This document shows, piece by piece, positions 10,970 to 27,939 of a stretch of 64,000 nucleotides of DNA. The stretch comes from Dioscorea cayenensis subsp. rotundata (lineage: Eukaryota; Streptophyta; Magnoliopsida; Dioscoreales; Dioscoreaceae). The DNA lies in NCBI RefSeq assembly GCF_009730915.1, contig NC_052489.1, positions 2,197,622 to 2,261,621 on the forward strand, read 5' to 3'. The notes below the pieces were generated by a model. The model was not told the origin of the DNA, ran no database searches, and saw only the letters and a program-made list of their open reading frames with translations. How positions within the stretch are numbered: position 1 is the first letter of the stretch; every line of letters begins with the position of its first letter. Made by a program: the position numbers and the translations under genes.

Positions 10970-12686
10970 TCAATAGAGAGAATAAGATGTCGCGCAGGAG
11001 TAGGGGGAACAAAACTATCCCGCCTACGTGGCGTGACCAGCTTCTTTTCCCGCGTTCAGACTGCGGGAAAAGTAACGGCGCTTAACGGTTGACTACGGAA
11101 GTGTCGCAGAAAAAACCACTGAAAAAATGAATAGTAATATAAAAATTGGAAAAAGTGGAAGTGGTTTTCCGGGAAGTCGAGTTCCGAGTTCCAATCCATC
11201 CTCTTCCGCTCCTCTTCACTTGGAGAAATTCTCCGCTTTCGAATCCGAACCCTGGGAGTGCGCTCTCGAGAGGGACGGGAACTAGGGTTTTGGAGAGCTC
11301 GCTGGTGTGGGGTCTTTGATTGGATTAGCTTTGTCTTGGAATTTGCTGGGGGTTTTGATGCTTGTTGGATGAGATGGAGCTCTTGGTGTGATTTTGAGGT
11401 TTGAATTCTCATCAAGAGTTGATTTTTTTTAGGTTTTTTTCCTGATTTTGGAGTGATGAGATGCGGTGCTTGCTGGATTCCGGTTGATTCTTTGGTCTCT
11501 GATTGTTCTGTTCTCTGGTTTTTGATTGTTTTGTGTTTTGTGATCTTATTTATTGATTTGAAATATATATATATATATTTTTTTTTGCCGGGTTGTTTCA
11601 TGTTTGCGATCTAATGATTTATATAATATTTTGTTGGAACTCTTTTTGCCCCCTTTTAAGTTTAGTGCTTCTTTTTTTTTTCTTTATTTTAATTTTTTGT
11701 TTTGATTGTTTGGGTGAATACTACAGTTTAATGATAAAAATGTTTTATTTATTTTTTTATTTTAATTAGTATGTTTGGTTTAAGGTCATTAGAAGTTGGG
11801 TAAATTCTCTTGTCTGTGCACTAGCTTAGTTTGATCACTAGGGCAAAACTAATTTATTTCAGAATTTGATCCTAGTTTTATGTTGTCTTTTAGTTTTTTT
11901 TTGTAAATGATTATTAGAACCAGTTGATTTAACTTGATTTAGCCTCTGCTTATAGCTTGTTTTCATCTTTGTTTATTTAGTTTGACTTTCAGGATACTTT
12001 CCTTCATTTACTAATGGAAATGAATACTGTTTGATATTAATATTGTTGTCAAATACTTGGTTTGGGTTTGGAGGCAAATTTTAATGTTTTTCTTAGCTTA
12101 ATTGGAGTCAGTATTTGTTCTATGACTAATGTTGCCTCCTGGATGAGTAATTCAAGATGTCATTAGTGGGATGAGTTTGAAGGAGGAATCATATGTGGAT
12201 GATGGCAGCCACATCACATTGTAATTTCCAGTAGAAAGTGTGTGTAATCTTGCTGTTAAGCGGATTAATTGTTTGGAAGTATGTGGAATAAAGAGAGCTT
12301 GTTGAATGTTATATACATCAATCAAGGAGTGAAATTTATGAGATAGATATCACTTTTGAGTTTTGCAGTAGTTGCAGCTGCAAGGGGTTGATAAATGGTT
12401 TCTCTAAGTATAACTTTGTTATTACTTGCAGTGACAATGCCTTTCACTGAGTAGGTTCATTTGGAAATTAATTTTACTGTTAATTGGTGCTCATATGGAT
12501 GGTAATGATCCCAAACTCTTTTTACTTATTACCTGTGTTCTGGGTTGTCTTAATGTTTTTATCCATGCAAGAGTTCCCTGAATTATTTTATCTTATTTAA
12601 ATAAATGCATTCCATTTCCGTCTTTTCTCTTCTTGCAATTTTGCAGACAATAAATATGTTTTCTTCCACTTCTCAGCCCAGATGTT

Positions 12687-15169
12687 ATGAATTCTGCGCC
12701 AACTCAGGTTGCTGCTTCTGGAAGATTGAGTATATATGAACCAAACCACCAGATTAGCATGTGGAGCGATTCCTTCAAAGCTGATAGCAGTCAAAATACT
12801 AGCGCATCAACCATTGTTGAAGGAGAGGTGAAATTGAGTGATAAAGTAAGAAAGTTGGAAATTTACTGTGTGGCTTAGAACAAATTGCATTTTTTCCTGC
12901 TTTATAACTTGGTTATTAATCATCTATTAGTTAGAAGATAATTCCCATGAGGCATTAAGACAGTCAAAGAAATTTGACCAGGAAGCAAACCGGCCTTCTG
13001 ATAAGGTTTGTAGATTTCTGACACTAACAACAACAATTCTTGTGGTATATATGACGAGGTGCAAGATAAACTGAGGATATGCTTGTTCTTTGTTTGCGAT
13101 TATAACAAACCATACTCTGTGTGTATTATTCTCAAGGCATATAAATATTGATAAGATTCTTAATGCCCAAGGACTCACGGGGTTTAGAACATTTTATTCA
13201 CTTTCTAAATGCAATCCTGAGAAAAGTTAGCCATTTTTTGGACACTGAACAGTTATGGAATATTAAGTTAATTTTTAAATTCTTTCAGCTCTCTTGATCG
13301 TAATTCTTGCACGGGCACGGGACTTTGAAACCTGAAAAATTGACTAATGCACATGGTTTCTTATGCAGGTACTAAGACGGCTTGCACAAAATCGAGAGGC
13401 TGCACGAAAGAGCCGACTGAGAAAAAAAGTATGCTTTAGAGCATAAACAAAATTGCATCCAGTAGTTGGTATTTTAACAAGTCTTGGATATTCAATTAAT
13501 AAAATTACACTCATGCTTGAATTGTTATCAGGCTTATGTTCAACAACTAGAATCAAGTCGAATCAAACTATCACAGCTTGAACAGGAACTTGGGAGGGCA
13601 AGACAGCAGGTTCGGTAACTCATCTCATTGGTAGAAGTACCCATTTGGTCAGAGTTCTGATTGGATTTCATCTTCTGATCAAATTGTGGATTAAGTTGCA
13701 GGGTTTGTATATAGGTGGTAATTTAGGTGATTCAGCTCTTGGGTTTTCAGGAAATGTTAATTCAGGTGAATCACCAAGCTCTTCAAATTTCATTTTGGCC
13801 ATTGCACTGTTTAGTTGCCTTCTTGACTTGTAAAATGTTGATGAATAGTAGTTATTTCAACTTTGAATCATCCGCCAAATCAAGCGGGCATCGGATTTAT
13901 TGCTGTTGATATAATAAAACATTTTTCATTCATTAGTGTGAAAGTTTGGCTGTTCTGCTGCAGTTTCTCCGTACGGCTAACTAATATTTCAAACTCAAAA
14001 AGTTTTGTCCACTATGGAACTAGCTCTAGCATCAATTTCCTATATTAGCCAGGCTAATAAATTTGTCTAATCAACATCTTGATTTTTTTGAAAGAAATGA
14101 AATTACATACTTGCACTGCTGAAAGGTTCTAAATATGTCTGGTTTCACAGGAGTTGCTGCTTTTGAGATGGAATATGGGCATTGGGTTGAAGAACAGAAC
14201 AGACAAATTTGTGAACTAAGAACTGGTTTGCAAGCACATGTATCTGATATCGAGCTTCGAATACTTGTTGAAAGTGGAATGGCCCATTATGATAATCTCT
14301 TCCGGATAAAAGCAATAGCTGCAAAATCTGATGTCTTCTATCTTATGTCTGGCATGTGGAAAACAACTGCAGAACGGTTTTTCCTCTGGATCGGGGGATT
14401 TAGACCGTCAGAACTTCTAAAGGTAATATGAAAAAAAGGCAACAATCCACTCTAATTTTGATTTGGCTTCATATATTATTAGTATTGACTACTGTGATCA
14501 ATAGGTCCTGTCCTCACAGCTTGAGCCATTAACCGAACAACAAGTTGTAGCTGTCTACAATCTGCAGCAATCCTCTCAACAAGCTGAAGATGCTCTCTCC
14601 CAAGGAATGGATAAACTTCAGCAAACTCTTGCCGAGACTTTAACATCTGATCCTTTAGATCTCTCTGGCACAAACAATTATATGGAACAAATGACAGTTG
14701 CAGTTGGGAAGTTGGAGGCACTTGTCAGCTTCGTGAACCAGGTAAATCTTCACCTCTTTCTACAATAAGAAATCTTTTTATACCATTGGATGCCATTAAT
14801 TATTGATACGGAGCTCCTGATATCAAGAACAAGAAGCCACATGAAACAAGCCCCATGCAAAGTGTGCCTATGTTACTAATTCAGTTATATTATCGACTAT
14901 AGCTAAAAGAGTATTCTACACGATAGCAATATTCGATACAATGTTTTAGCTTTAAAAACCTTGTTGATTCTGATGATTTCCCAATTAATTTCTGAAATGC
15001 CTTGATCACCTAACAGGCAGATCATCTTCGGCAACAGACACTGCAGCAAATGTACAAGATTCTAACGACTCGTCAAGCAGCACGAGGCCTTCTCGCTCTC
15101 GGTGATTATTTCCAGCGTCTTCGTGCTCTGAGCTCACTATGGGCAGCTCGTCCCCGTGAACCTGCCTAA
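12687..15169 (+). CDS. TGA1-like: TGA-class bZIP transcription factor, TGA1/TGA4 (clade I) type
   Basis: Predicted 365 aa from eight exons: 12687-12845, 12931-13005, 13369-13428, 13532-13609, 13702-13765, 14151-14422, 14505-14741 and 15017-15169. All junctions are GT-AG and the frame is continuous. TGA factors bind TGACG elements in the nucleus and work with NPR1-type co-activators in defence and nitrate responses. The start MNSAPTQ with YEPNHQISMW matches clade I TGA1/TGA4. The bZIP basic region (AQNREAARKSRLRKK, residues about 84-98) is exon 3, and the leucine zipper is exon 4. The rest is the DOG1-type domain (EMEYGHWVEEQNRQ, MSGMWKTTAERFFLWIGGFR). It ends ARPREPA. The two cysteines that give Arabidopsis TGA1 its redox switch are Tyr254 and Ser260 here. 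Length fits the family (about 368 aa). A long 5' UTR intron probably lies between about 11400 and 12660. Confidence 0.95.
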
Positions 15170-16480
15170 TAATATGATTAAAACTTGTACTATTATAGCT
15201 TGTGTTTCACATTGATATAGAAGAGTACCATCACTCCAAATGAAAACAAGGATGCGTCGAAGGCCTGCAGTTCAACAATAACTCAGAAATCTCAATGCAT
15301 TTGCTGCTGATTTTCTTACAAGGAATCTGCAAGCATAGATATTGTGGTGGAAATGTGTAAATACTGCTCCTCTGTGTCCTGATTTGCACATTTGAACTCA
15401 AGGAAGTTGTCTGTATTTTAGTGATGCATGTTGTAATTTATTTTGCATCAATTTGTTTGTCCGCAATGAATTGATTAATGAACTTTGTCTATAGTTTCCT
15501 GTACTCTTAACTTGTGTTTATTCTTCTCCTCATCAATTCCATGTTCTTGTAAGGGTATGCATGCAAAAATGATTATATTATTCTCTGGGGGCTATTTGTA
15601 TAAAATTTCCTTTTCTTTTGCAGATAGACCCACAAAATCTCAAAATTAAGCTTCTCTCTGTTCGTATTCAATCGACTTTTTCCTCTACGGATGAGGTTGA
15701 TCATATCTTGTTTTCATGTTTTTTTGTACAAATTTTAGCCTTTTGTTTTCCATATCTTGTTCTTCGGCTTGTTAAAACTTTCTCAAATTGAGAATTTTGG
15801 ATTTGAGCTCATTTTGACTTGAGAGATATCGACAAACTATTATTGTTTCTCATTGGAATGTTCTTTTTAGTTTATGAATGACGACAAAGCGCCGCTCTAC
15901 GGAGGTGTCAGGCAAGTATGGTGGTGAATAAATTAAAGTTGTTTAACGACCTTAGGGATATATCATGTGAGACGGGTTAACACGTGGGGCAATCAGAATC
16001 TATCACATACTCCCAAAATGATATATTGAAAGATTATAACTCCATTGTAAATCTCCTGATTTGCAACTCTGTAGGTGTGGAGAATACGACTTTCTCCACA
16101 AAGAATCCGGTGAACAATGAATGAACGTTGTTGATATCATGGATAAACATTATTGATATTAGTATTTTTGACTTGTAACTCTGAAGATGTAGATAATACA
16201 ACTAGTTTCACAAATAATTCAGTGAACAATGGATGAACATTATTGATATAGTCTTTTCATAATTTATATATAATATTTTGTATAATATTATATAGTATTA
16301 GGGGACAAAAGATTCGACTTTCCACCACTCGTTTAAAATTTTTAGTGTAATGCTTAATATTATCTCAATTAATTTTTAAAAGAATTCACCCTAAATTTAT
16401 TTAAATGGAATTTTCAAAGGAACCCATAAATAATTTAAAAACTTTTACAGGGGTATGAATGCAAAACTCTCTTCTTTCTC
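15170..16480. other. 3' UTR of TGA gene and intergenic region
   Basis: About 300 bp after the TGA stop look like 3' UTR. Beyond that I see no ORF of note. A two-copy tandem repeat lies at 16061-16260. Confidence 0.6.
16061..16260. repeat. Two-copy 112-bp tandem repeat
   Basis: TTGCAACTCTGTAGGTGT at 16061 recurs as TTGTAACTCTGAAGATGT at 16173. Both are followed by GTGAACAATG and then ATGAAC with TTGATAT. Non-coding. Confidence 0.6.
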
Positions 16481-17134
16481 TGCTCATGAGAAATTCGATA
16501 AGTAGTACATGGTTCACCATCCTTTCTTTAGCTGTTGCCGGAATCCTTTCACCTTCGCGTAGATCTCCGGTGAGGTCCTGAACCTTCTCTTGCTGATTTA
16601 GATGTGTTTAGGAATGCCAAAGGCTGACTTTGATGAACTGATGTTTGGTTTTAATTGGCATGTTTGTTTGGATTGTGATGTGATTCATGGGATTGTGAGT
16701 TTTAAGATTTAATCTTGAGATTTCCGAACTGTTAATTGTGATTGAAGTTTTGTGGATTTTTTTGCTTTTTTTCTAATGTTTTATGATATCATGGCATTAT
16801 ATAGAATGGCATTTTGGAATTTATTTGAAGGTGGACTGAGGGTTTCTCATTGCTTAAAACTTGTAATGAAGTTATCTTTCATGTTTAATTTTTTGCAATT
16901 GACTTGATGTAGTAAATGGGCGTTTTGAGTTCGGAATTTTACATCAAGGTAACATCTTGACCATTTGTTTAGGGAATTCATGTGGCGTTGTGTATATCTT
17001 GGGATTTAGAAATCAATAGAACCTGTTTGTTGTTGGAACATTTATTTATTTTTACTGTATTTTAGCACTTAGGGTGTTGATGTGGATTTTGATGTAAATT
17101 CATGTGTTTAAATAGACAAATTTAGGAATTTCAC

Positions 17135-20100
17135 ATGGATTCTGGAAATAGCTCAGATGTTCTACCTGAAGATTTGAGTGCCAGTGTTGAATCCTTCTTT
17201 GAGGCAGCCCCACCTCTTCAAGATAGTGGTCTTACTGCTCAAAAGTTACAAGCCTTTATTGATCGGAACTCCAAACCTTTGGGTAAGTTTACTCTTTATT
17301 TGGTGGCAATTGTGTTTCGTGATTCTGATTAAATTCTTTATTTTTTGTGATTCTTTCATTTCATTTAGTTGTGAATATTTTGTTTGATATGTTCAGAAGA
17401 TGGGAGACCCGTTAGAGTTGTCTGTATCACCTCTGGAGGGACCACTGTTCCATTGGAGCAGCGATGTGTGCGTTATATTGATAATTTCAGCTCAGGTCAC
17501 CGAGGTGCAGCATCCACAGAGTATGAGTAAACGATGTGTTGTTCTTGATGTTTTTGAGCTTCTTCTGTGTTCTCTCTTAAATACGTTCATTATTTTGTTA
17601 TTTTACAGGTATTTTGTGAAGGCTGGATATGCCGTTATTTTTCTCCATCGCAGGTAGTATATGGTTAATCTATTTGCCTTTTGAATTTTGTGTGCCCAGT
17701 AATCCGCATCTCATTCCGAAGTTTTTGTTTTATTTATTTTGTTATTCTTTTTGGCAAGTTGGCATAATTGGCGAGTTTCATTTCATTTTGTATGGGAAAA
17801 TAGGAAAGTTTATTTATAATATTTATGCACTAAATAAAAAATGTACTGGAATTCCTTTGTCTTTTGCAGAGGGAGCTGCCAACCTTACTGCCATCATCTC
17901 CCTGAAGATTCATTTCTTGATCTTTTTGAGGTTGGGGAGGATTCATCAATTCAAGGTTCTAAGTTTGATCTCTAAAAATTTTTTAGTCAATTTTGATTAA
18001 CCCTAGAAAGTAAACTTGCCTTGGCTTCTTTTGCTTTCTGTGTCTATTGCTTTTATGGCATTATTAGTGATGAGACCACACAAATTTTAGTTGTTTCTTT
18101 TATATTTAGCAATAAATGAAAAATTAGTTTTTGGTTCAAATTAGGTTCATGTTTTGAGGGTCTTTTATGCTGTTAGCTTCAAGTTGTTAAATATTGAAGT
18201 GTAATGCATTCATTACTGACATTGGTCCCATTTCTTTCAAAACATGGTAGATTATGTTCAAACTTGTAATTTTTGCATCGGTGAGGTTCTGGTTAGTATT
18301 TGAATTCACCTTACATAATTGACGAGTGATGCTATCCTTACAAACTAGAATTACTGAATTGGCTTCCCAACTCTTTGTTCTCAAGAAAATGTTTGTGACA
18401 ACAGCATCACAATCTCGAGTTGCATTAAATAGTGATCAATGAGCGGGAAAGTCTATTTGGTAAACCTAGTTTGTTAGGATGGCGTTACTCCATAATTGAC
18501 ATCTTTTTTGTTCAATTTCAATTGAGAGTCCTAACCTGAAATGTTTTCCTTAAGAAAAAGACTAAAAAGATTCTAGACTCTTGAGGTGTTCTGTATGAAG
18601 GTTTGATGTTTATTTTGTGTTTGGTAGATTCATATATTTATGGAAATTATCCATTGGTAAATATTGTAATTTTTTTTTCTTGATTTCTGCCATACAATTC
18701 TGATCAAGTAAGCACTTTTACCACATACTATCTATTCTTCAGTCCTAATGTTTGTTCTCTTCTTTAAAAATGTAGTTTGCCAGTCGCATTCTGCCGTAGT
18801 CAAGAAGGCAATCAGAGATTATCGGACTGTATATCATCTTTGCTCATTCTGTTTAGTTGTTCTTAAATATTTGGTTTTCAGAGATTAATCCTTTGATGAG
18901 CCTTTGCATTTGTGGGGAAAAAATAAATTACCTGTAAAAATTGTCTTTGTTGCAGGCTGTGGAAAGGGGCCAACTTTTAAGATTGCCATTCACCACTATA
19001 TTTGAATATCTCCAGGTATTTCATGTGCTCTATTTAAAATCATTGTAAATGCATTCCAATGGCACTTTATTTGTGGCCTCCATTTATTCTGAAGGGTGCA
19101 TATCATAATTGAATGTTTGTGATTCTATGTGGTCTAACATTAGTTATGCTTATAGCTATTTTGAGATTATTTAGTAAATGTAAGTTAATATATTGTCTGC
19201 TCTTCTACTTTTTGTAATTGTCTATCACGTGTTAAGCAGTCATGTTCGCTGGAATATCTATCCTGAACTATTCCAAATATTAACAGTTCATGTTTTGATT
19301 CTATACCTTGTTGCAAATGATATTCTCACTCAATAAAAAGTATTGATGGTGATGTTTGCTATCTATCACAGTTGTTGAGAATGATTGCTATATCTATGAA
19401 GCAACTCGGACCATATGGAATGTTTTATCTTGCTGCTGCAGTCTCTGATTTTTATGTTCCTTGGGAATCCATGGTATGAGTTATTCAACTTTTACTTGAT
19501 TGTTATTCAACTATTCAATTAGTGGTAATATGATATGCCGCATGGTTTTGTAGGCAAAGCATAAAATCCAATCATCATCTGGACCTATGGATATGCGACT
19601 CAGCCAAGTGCCAAAGATGCTTTCAGTGCTTAGGAAAGACTGGGCTCCCATGGCATTCTGCATATCTTTCAAGGTTAGTCAGCCCGGAACACAATCTTTC
19701 ACATTTTAGTAGGCCAAATGCATGCAGTAAGCAATAAAGAGATCGATCTCTTTGATCCTTTTTCACTTTTAAAATACCATGCATTTCCTCGATTGGAAAT
19801 ATGATATTCAGACAATAAGACACCTTTCCCTTTAGAAGAAATATTTAACCTTGTGATGATGCAGCAGATAGATTAGGAATGACTTTTTATTACAATCCTG
19901 ACCTTGATATTATCTTATTGCAATTCAACAGTTGGAAACAGATGCGGATATTCTACTTCAGAAAGCAGAGATAGCAATGAAAAAGTACCAGATGCATATT
20001 GTTGTAGCTAACTTGCTGGCAACATATAAAAGGGAAGTGACAGTGGTCACATATAATGGGACGATTGATGTTCGCAAGCTAGGCGAGGATTCTGATGTGG

Positions 20101-20165
20101 AGGATGAACTGATCAAACTCCTCATAGATAGGCACTGCAAGCATTTGGAGCAATCTGGAATATAG
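17135..20165 (+). CDS. COAB: Phosphopantothenate-cysteine ligase (coenzyme A synthesis)
   Basis: Predicted 323 aa from nine exons: 17135-17282, 17397-17520, 17609-17653, 17870-17955, 18776-18828, 18956-19015, 19372-19473, 19554-19673 and 19932-20165. All are GT-AG with consistent phase. The enzyme joins cysteine to 4'-phosphopantothenate, the second step from pantothenate to CoA. Family marks are [14 protein letters not shown] and the FSSGHRGA loop in exon 2 (nucleotide and phosphate binding). Exon 7 carries the conserved [14 protein letters not shown] motif, and exon 8 [20 protein letters not shown]. The eukaryotic-type sequence has no fused CoaC decarboxylase domain. No transit peptide is evident, so a cytosolic location is likely. 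A non-coding first exon near 16490-16572, ending at a GGTGAGG donor, is probable. The gene converges on GGT, with 291 bp between the stop codons. Confidence 0.94.
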
Positions 20166-20456
20166 ATTGATGACTTCTCAATAAATTCCACAGTATATTT
20201 CCATGCATTTAACAAAGTTTCAGAATGTTGTACGCAACACAGATGCGGAAGGTACGCATCACACATGTATTTTGTTTCTGCTTTACCTGATCATATTTAA
20301 TAAAGCAACTACTTTTCTTGTTGGAAGGTAGAACAAGATACAACTAGTTTCAGGTTTAGTAATCATAGAAAACTGATTGATACTAGAATCAGACTTTTGA
20401 GAGTCAGTACAAGTTTATTCAAATATAGACCTTAGCAAGAAGCCACTTTTAGGAGT

Positions 20457-23938
<3,482 letters not shown>

Positions 23939-23950
23939 ATATGCTTGTTT

Positions 23951-23952
<2 letters not shown>

Positions 23953-23982
<30 letters not shown>
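23953..23982 (+). repeat. (GA)n microsatellite upstream of GGT start
   Basis: An uninterrupted run of about 15 GA units lies 15 bp upstream of the inferred GGT start codon. On the GGT strand it reads as a (TC)n tract, common in plant 5' leaders. Confidence 0.85.
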
Positions 23983-23985
<3 letters not shown>

Positions 23986-24763
23986 ATAGTAGTTGGTTAG
24001 AATTTCTTTCCGAGCATCACTTCCACAAAAGAGGCAATATTATAGGGAATGTACAAAATGATGAAAATTAGGTAATAACAATTAACAATAAGAAGATGAT
24101 TAGATTATTTTTAATTTCTGTTTTATGTTTTTTTTTTAATGAAAAGGATAGTTTGCTCATTTACAACGGTTATAATTTCAGAAATTAATTTAAAAGTATG
24201 ATAACAATAGATAACAACATATAGTACATGAGAAATAATCTAAATTAATGATTATTTAATCTTTTAGTATTATATTCCCTACATAAAATAATTTGTCTCG
24301 CTGAGAAAATAGATTTCGAACTTCAACTTAAGTTAGTGAAAAGACACAGATATTATAGAGCTTAGTTTTTTTACATTTGCTTGTCCTCAATTATTATTAT
24401 TTTGTTTGCCTGTTAAATGAAAACTTTGATGTGACTCAGCAAGCAGTTGGTGAAATCCAACTGTGAATCCACTGAAAAAAAATTCTCATTATTCGTGGCA
24501 TTATAAGTGGTAAGTCTTGAGTCATCTTCAAAAACCCCTGCGGTCAATTTGCTTAACAAGCTGCAACTGCAAGGTAGGATCCTGATTCCTGAAAAATAAA
24601 AAAGTCACATTGAATCATTAAAAAAAAGAGTAAAGTGAAAACCAAGGAGTCAATTAGACAGAAATTTCTGTGCAGAAGTTTCATGGTAAGTGGAATTTTA
24701 TGATGAGAAGTTTCTGTACAGAAGTTAATTAGAGCAGGAATCAATCAGAGAAACTCTGGCAAG

Positions 24764-25077
24764 TCTGTATTTGTTTGCTGAAACAATAATGAAAAATGAT
24801 AACTCCAGTGGACAAGCTTACAGTTCTTGTGACAATGGAATATGAGAAACACAAACCAGATCTTGAGATAATTTATAAACTTTTCACTGACCTGTTTTGC
24901 CTCCTGGAATCTGTTTCTCTGATCTCTCTGTATTTGTTTGCTGAAACAATAATGAAAAATTATACCTCCAGTGGACAGGCTTACAGTTCTTGTGACAATG
25001 GAATATGAGAAACACAAACTAGATCTTAAGATGATTTATAAACTTTTCACTGACCTGTTTTGCCTCCTGGAATCTTC
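24764..25077. repeat. Two-copy 164-bp tandem repeat between GGT and PPR5
   Basis: Units start at 24764 and 24928 with TCTGTATTTGTTTGCTGAAA and are about 95% alike. Both contain CTTACAGTTCTTGTGACAAT and end near CCTCCTGGAATCT. High identity means a recent duplication. It lies in the spacer between the PPR5 stop and the GGT start; no protein is encoded. Confidence 0.85.
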
Positions 25078-25490
25078 TTCACACCTCTACTGCAGAAACA
25101 TCGCTTGTATCTTGTGGATTCCGATCCATTTTACTCCCTAGTAGAAGGAAATTGACAACTCAAGTGAGCTCTAATTCTGACAATTTCTTTCACATGAAAC
25201 TGTGTTCTTTGCCAAATTAAATTAGCAATCTATTTACAAGAAACAGAGTTACTCACATCAATATTACTCACAACAAAACTGAGCAACAAGATGAGAAATG
25301 AAGCAGACAGTGAAAAATTGTAGCATTTAAAAAAGCTCAATAGCATCAGCAGCTCTTACAGTTGGTATTGATGCTGACTCATCTAGCTGTGAATCCCTCA
25401 ACCACAACAGAATATGTTGACTGTAGAGATCACAACCAGCAGCAACAAACAGGCTAGAGACACATGGGAAGTATTAAGCACAAGTTTTGG

Positions 25491-27756
25491 TTATGTTTTG
25501 GATTCAATTAGTGGAGTGCTTGAATCAACAACTTTGCTGGGTTCAGGAACAACTTTGCGGGAACTCGTTTTGGAAGAACCAAAGCCCTCTATAAAGAATC
25601 TCTTGTTTGGAACTATACCTTGTGCATCCATACGCTTCATCAATTTACCAACTAGATCCTTCATGTTAGCTTTAGTATAAGCCCCGTACAGCAGTTTATA
25701 AGTTGAGGCATTTGTCTTTAAGCCTTTACTCAATGCAAGGCCCAAAAGTTGATCCGCTTCGCCTTGTAAATTATTGATGCAATACGCATCAAGCATAGCA
25801 TTCAAAGTCGAAACTTGCACATCCTTCTGTGTATTTAATATCTCATCAAATATTTCCCTTGCTCTTGAAACAGAATCACAATATCCATAAGCTGTAATGA
25901 GACAATCATATGTCACATTACTGGGTTTAAAGCCCAATTCATTCATATTTTTGAAGACCGATTCAGCCTTGTCTCTGAGCCTAGCCCGGCCATAGCTGGT
26001 TATCATTGAATTAAATGTTGGAAGAGTGGGCTTTTCCTTTGAGCGCAACAAGCTTTTAAATACTTGCTCCATTTTATCAAATGCTTGCCGCTTACCATAT
26101 GAATCAATTAGTAGATTGAATGTGATCACATCTGGTTTGCATTGATTGCTCTTCATTAGCCGGAGCACAGATTCCATTTCTGCAACCATTCGATTCTTCC
26201 CATACGCATCCATGACCCCATTATAAGTATATATGTCAGGAGAAACCTCGCTTGCTTTGAGATCTTTGAACAGTTCCTCAACTTGCTTTACATCCCCTGC
26301 CTGAGCAAAAGCTCTTAAAAGAATGTTATACGTCACAGTGTTCGGCTTGCATCTTTCAATGCCTTTCATCTTCTGAAAGTACCCCATAGCCTTCGCCAAC
26401 GCCTTGGTTTTGTCTTTTGAGTGAAGATGAGCTGTAATCAGTGCATTATAGACAGAAGTATCTGGTCTACAACCACTGCTTCGCATCTCACTAAAAAGCC
26501 ACATAGCTGACCTTGTCTGGCCTTTCTTTCCCATTATTGATATCAGCTTGGAATAAATACCATTATCTGCAATATACCATCGTTGCTTCTGCATCCATCT
26601 GAATACCTAGATAGGCAGAAAACCCAAGCATTATGGTTTTGCAGGAACAGCACAATGTTGTGCAGTGCAGGCAACACTATTCTCAACCAAGTTTATATAA
26701 CTCAGGCTACTCAATGCTAATAGGTTTAAAATATCACTATTTCATTCATTACCAGATTTCTACTCTAAAGAGACAGTATATGTACACTAGCAAAGCCAGG
26801 AGTTTCAAATTCAAACATACATAAAAAGTAGGTGAAAAACACTCAGCATGAAGCAGGGAAACCAAAATAAAGAAAACTTTAAATAAGAAATCATCAACCC
26901 AAGATACCATTCATCATCCCAATTTACAACCATATCAAAGAAGAACATCAAATGCAACAATTTTACTCGAATTCTCTGATTGATTCTGAATATCAAACCC
27001 AAAAAAACCAAACTTTTATAACTAAGTTATCCATTTTACAAAGCTTCAATGCACCTCTTACTATTAAAGTAATCCTAGAAACAGGATAGCAAATAAACCA
27101 AACTTCTAATTAAATCAGACCAATATGACATTCATCTTAAATTCACAATTACACCAAAAAAAGACACATCAAATCCCACAATTCCCTACAAATTCTGACA
27201 GAGATTCTGCATATCAAACACAAAACCCGAAATTCCTTCACGCAATCATCCACTCTAAATCTCCAAATCACTCATTGACATCACAATCATCAATCCAACC
27301 TTAAAAAACGAAAATTCCACAGTAATTCAGGCACTCCAAGTCCCGGAAAACAATAAATGATAACAAAACAAAACGCTAATGAAAAAAGAAGAAGAAGGAG
27401 AAGGCACACACCTCCAAACACTGGAGCCACCGGTCCCGCCTTCCAAGCTCCTCAAAAAGCAAGAAACAATGCTCAGTCCTCAAAATTCTAACATGCTTAT
27501 CAAGCGTCGAGACCAGCGGCCGCTTGTCATCACCATCGGCCTTTTTCAGCAGTGTCCGAACGAGCTCTTCGGCCTCCGACGGTCCTTCGGGCTTGCTCAC
27601 CGCCTTCTTCTTCGGGCGTGAAGGGACCTGGGCCACTGCTCTGAAGGATTTGATGGGAACTCGAATGGGAAGCAATGAATGACGAGGTATGGGAATTGGA
27701 AAGGTGAATTGAGGGCGGAGAGAAGAAGAGAGACATGGAGATGGAGTAGAGAGCAT
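25491..27756 (-). CDS. PPR5: Chloroplast pentatricopeptide repeat protein, PPR5 / EMB2453 type
   Basis: Two exons on the minus strand, 27412-27756 (115 codons) and 25491-26606 (371 codons and stop), joined at a GT-AG intron in phase 0; 486 aa. The basic, Ser/Pro-rich N-terminus looks like a plastid transit peptide. The conserved block FEELGRRDRWLQCLEVFRWM spans the splice site. About eight P-class PPR units follow, for example PDTSVYNALITAHLHSKDKT, PNTVTYNILLRAFAQAGDVK, PDIYTYNGVMDAYGKN and KPTLPTFNSMITSYGRARLR. It ends with the IVPNKRFFIE block. This order matches Arabidopsis At4g39620 (EMB2453/AtPPR5) as I remember it. The maize PPR5 orthologue protects and helps splice the chloroplast trnG-UCC precursor. 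No E, DYW or SMR domain is present. Neighbour of GGT, as in Arabidopsis. Confidence 0.93.
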
Positions 27757-27881
27757 TTGGGAATTGGGAATGGATTCTAGGGATTTGAGGAGGTTTTGGA
27801 GGGATTCATGGCTCGGCGTCGGAGAAGCAACAGTGATGAGGGATTAAATTGTAATTATCCTCTTAATATTTAATATTTGAA

Positions 27882-27892
<11 letters not shown>

Positions 27893-27913
<21 letters not shown>

Positions 27914-27914
27914 C
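27893..27914 (+). repeat. (GA)n microsatellite
   Basis: About ten GA units between the PPR5 start and the tRNA-Trp gene. Confidence 0.8.
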
Positions 27915-27939
27915 CAAAAAAAAATTAAAATTAGAAGTT

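Noticed and set aside
11056-11601. 181-aa minus-strand ORF in the TGA upstream region
   Set aside because: Lys/Ser/Pro-rich with no family match. It lies opposite the probable 5' UTR of the TGA gene and its frame is kept open by composition.
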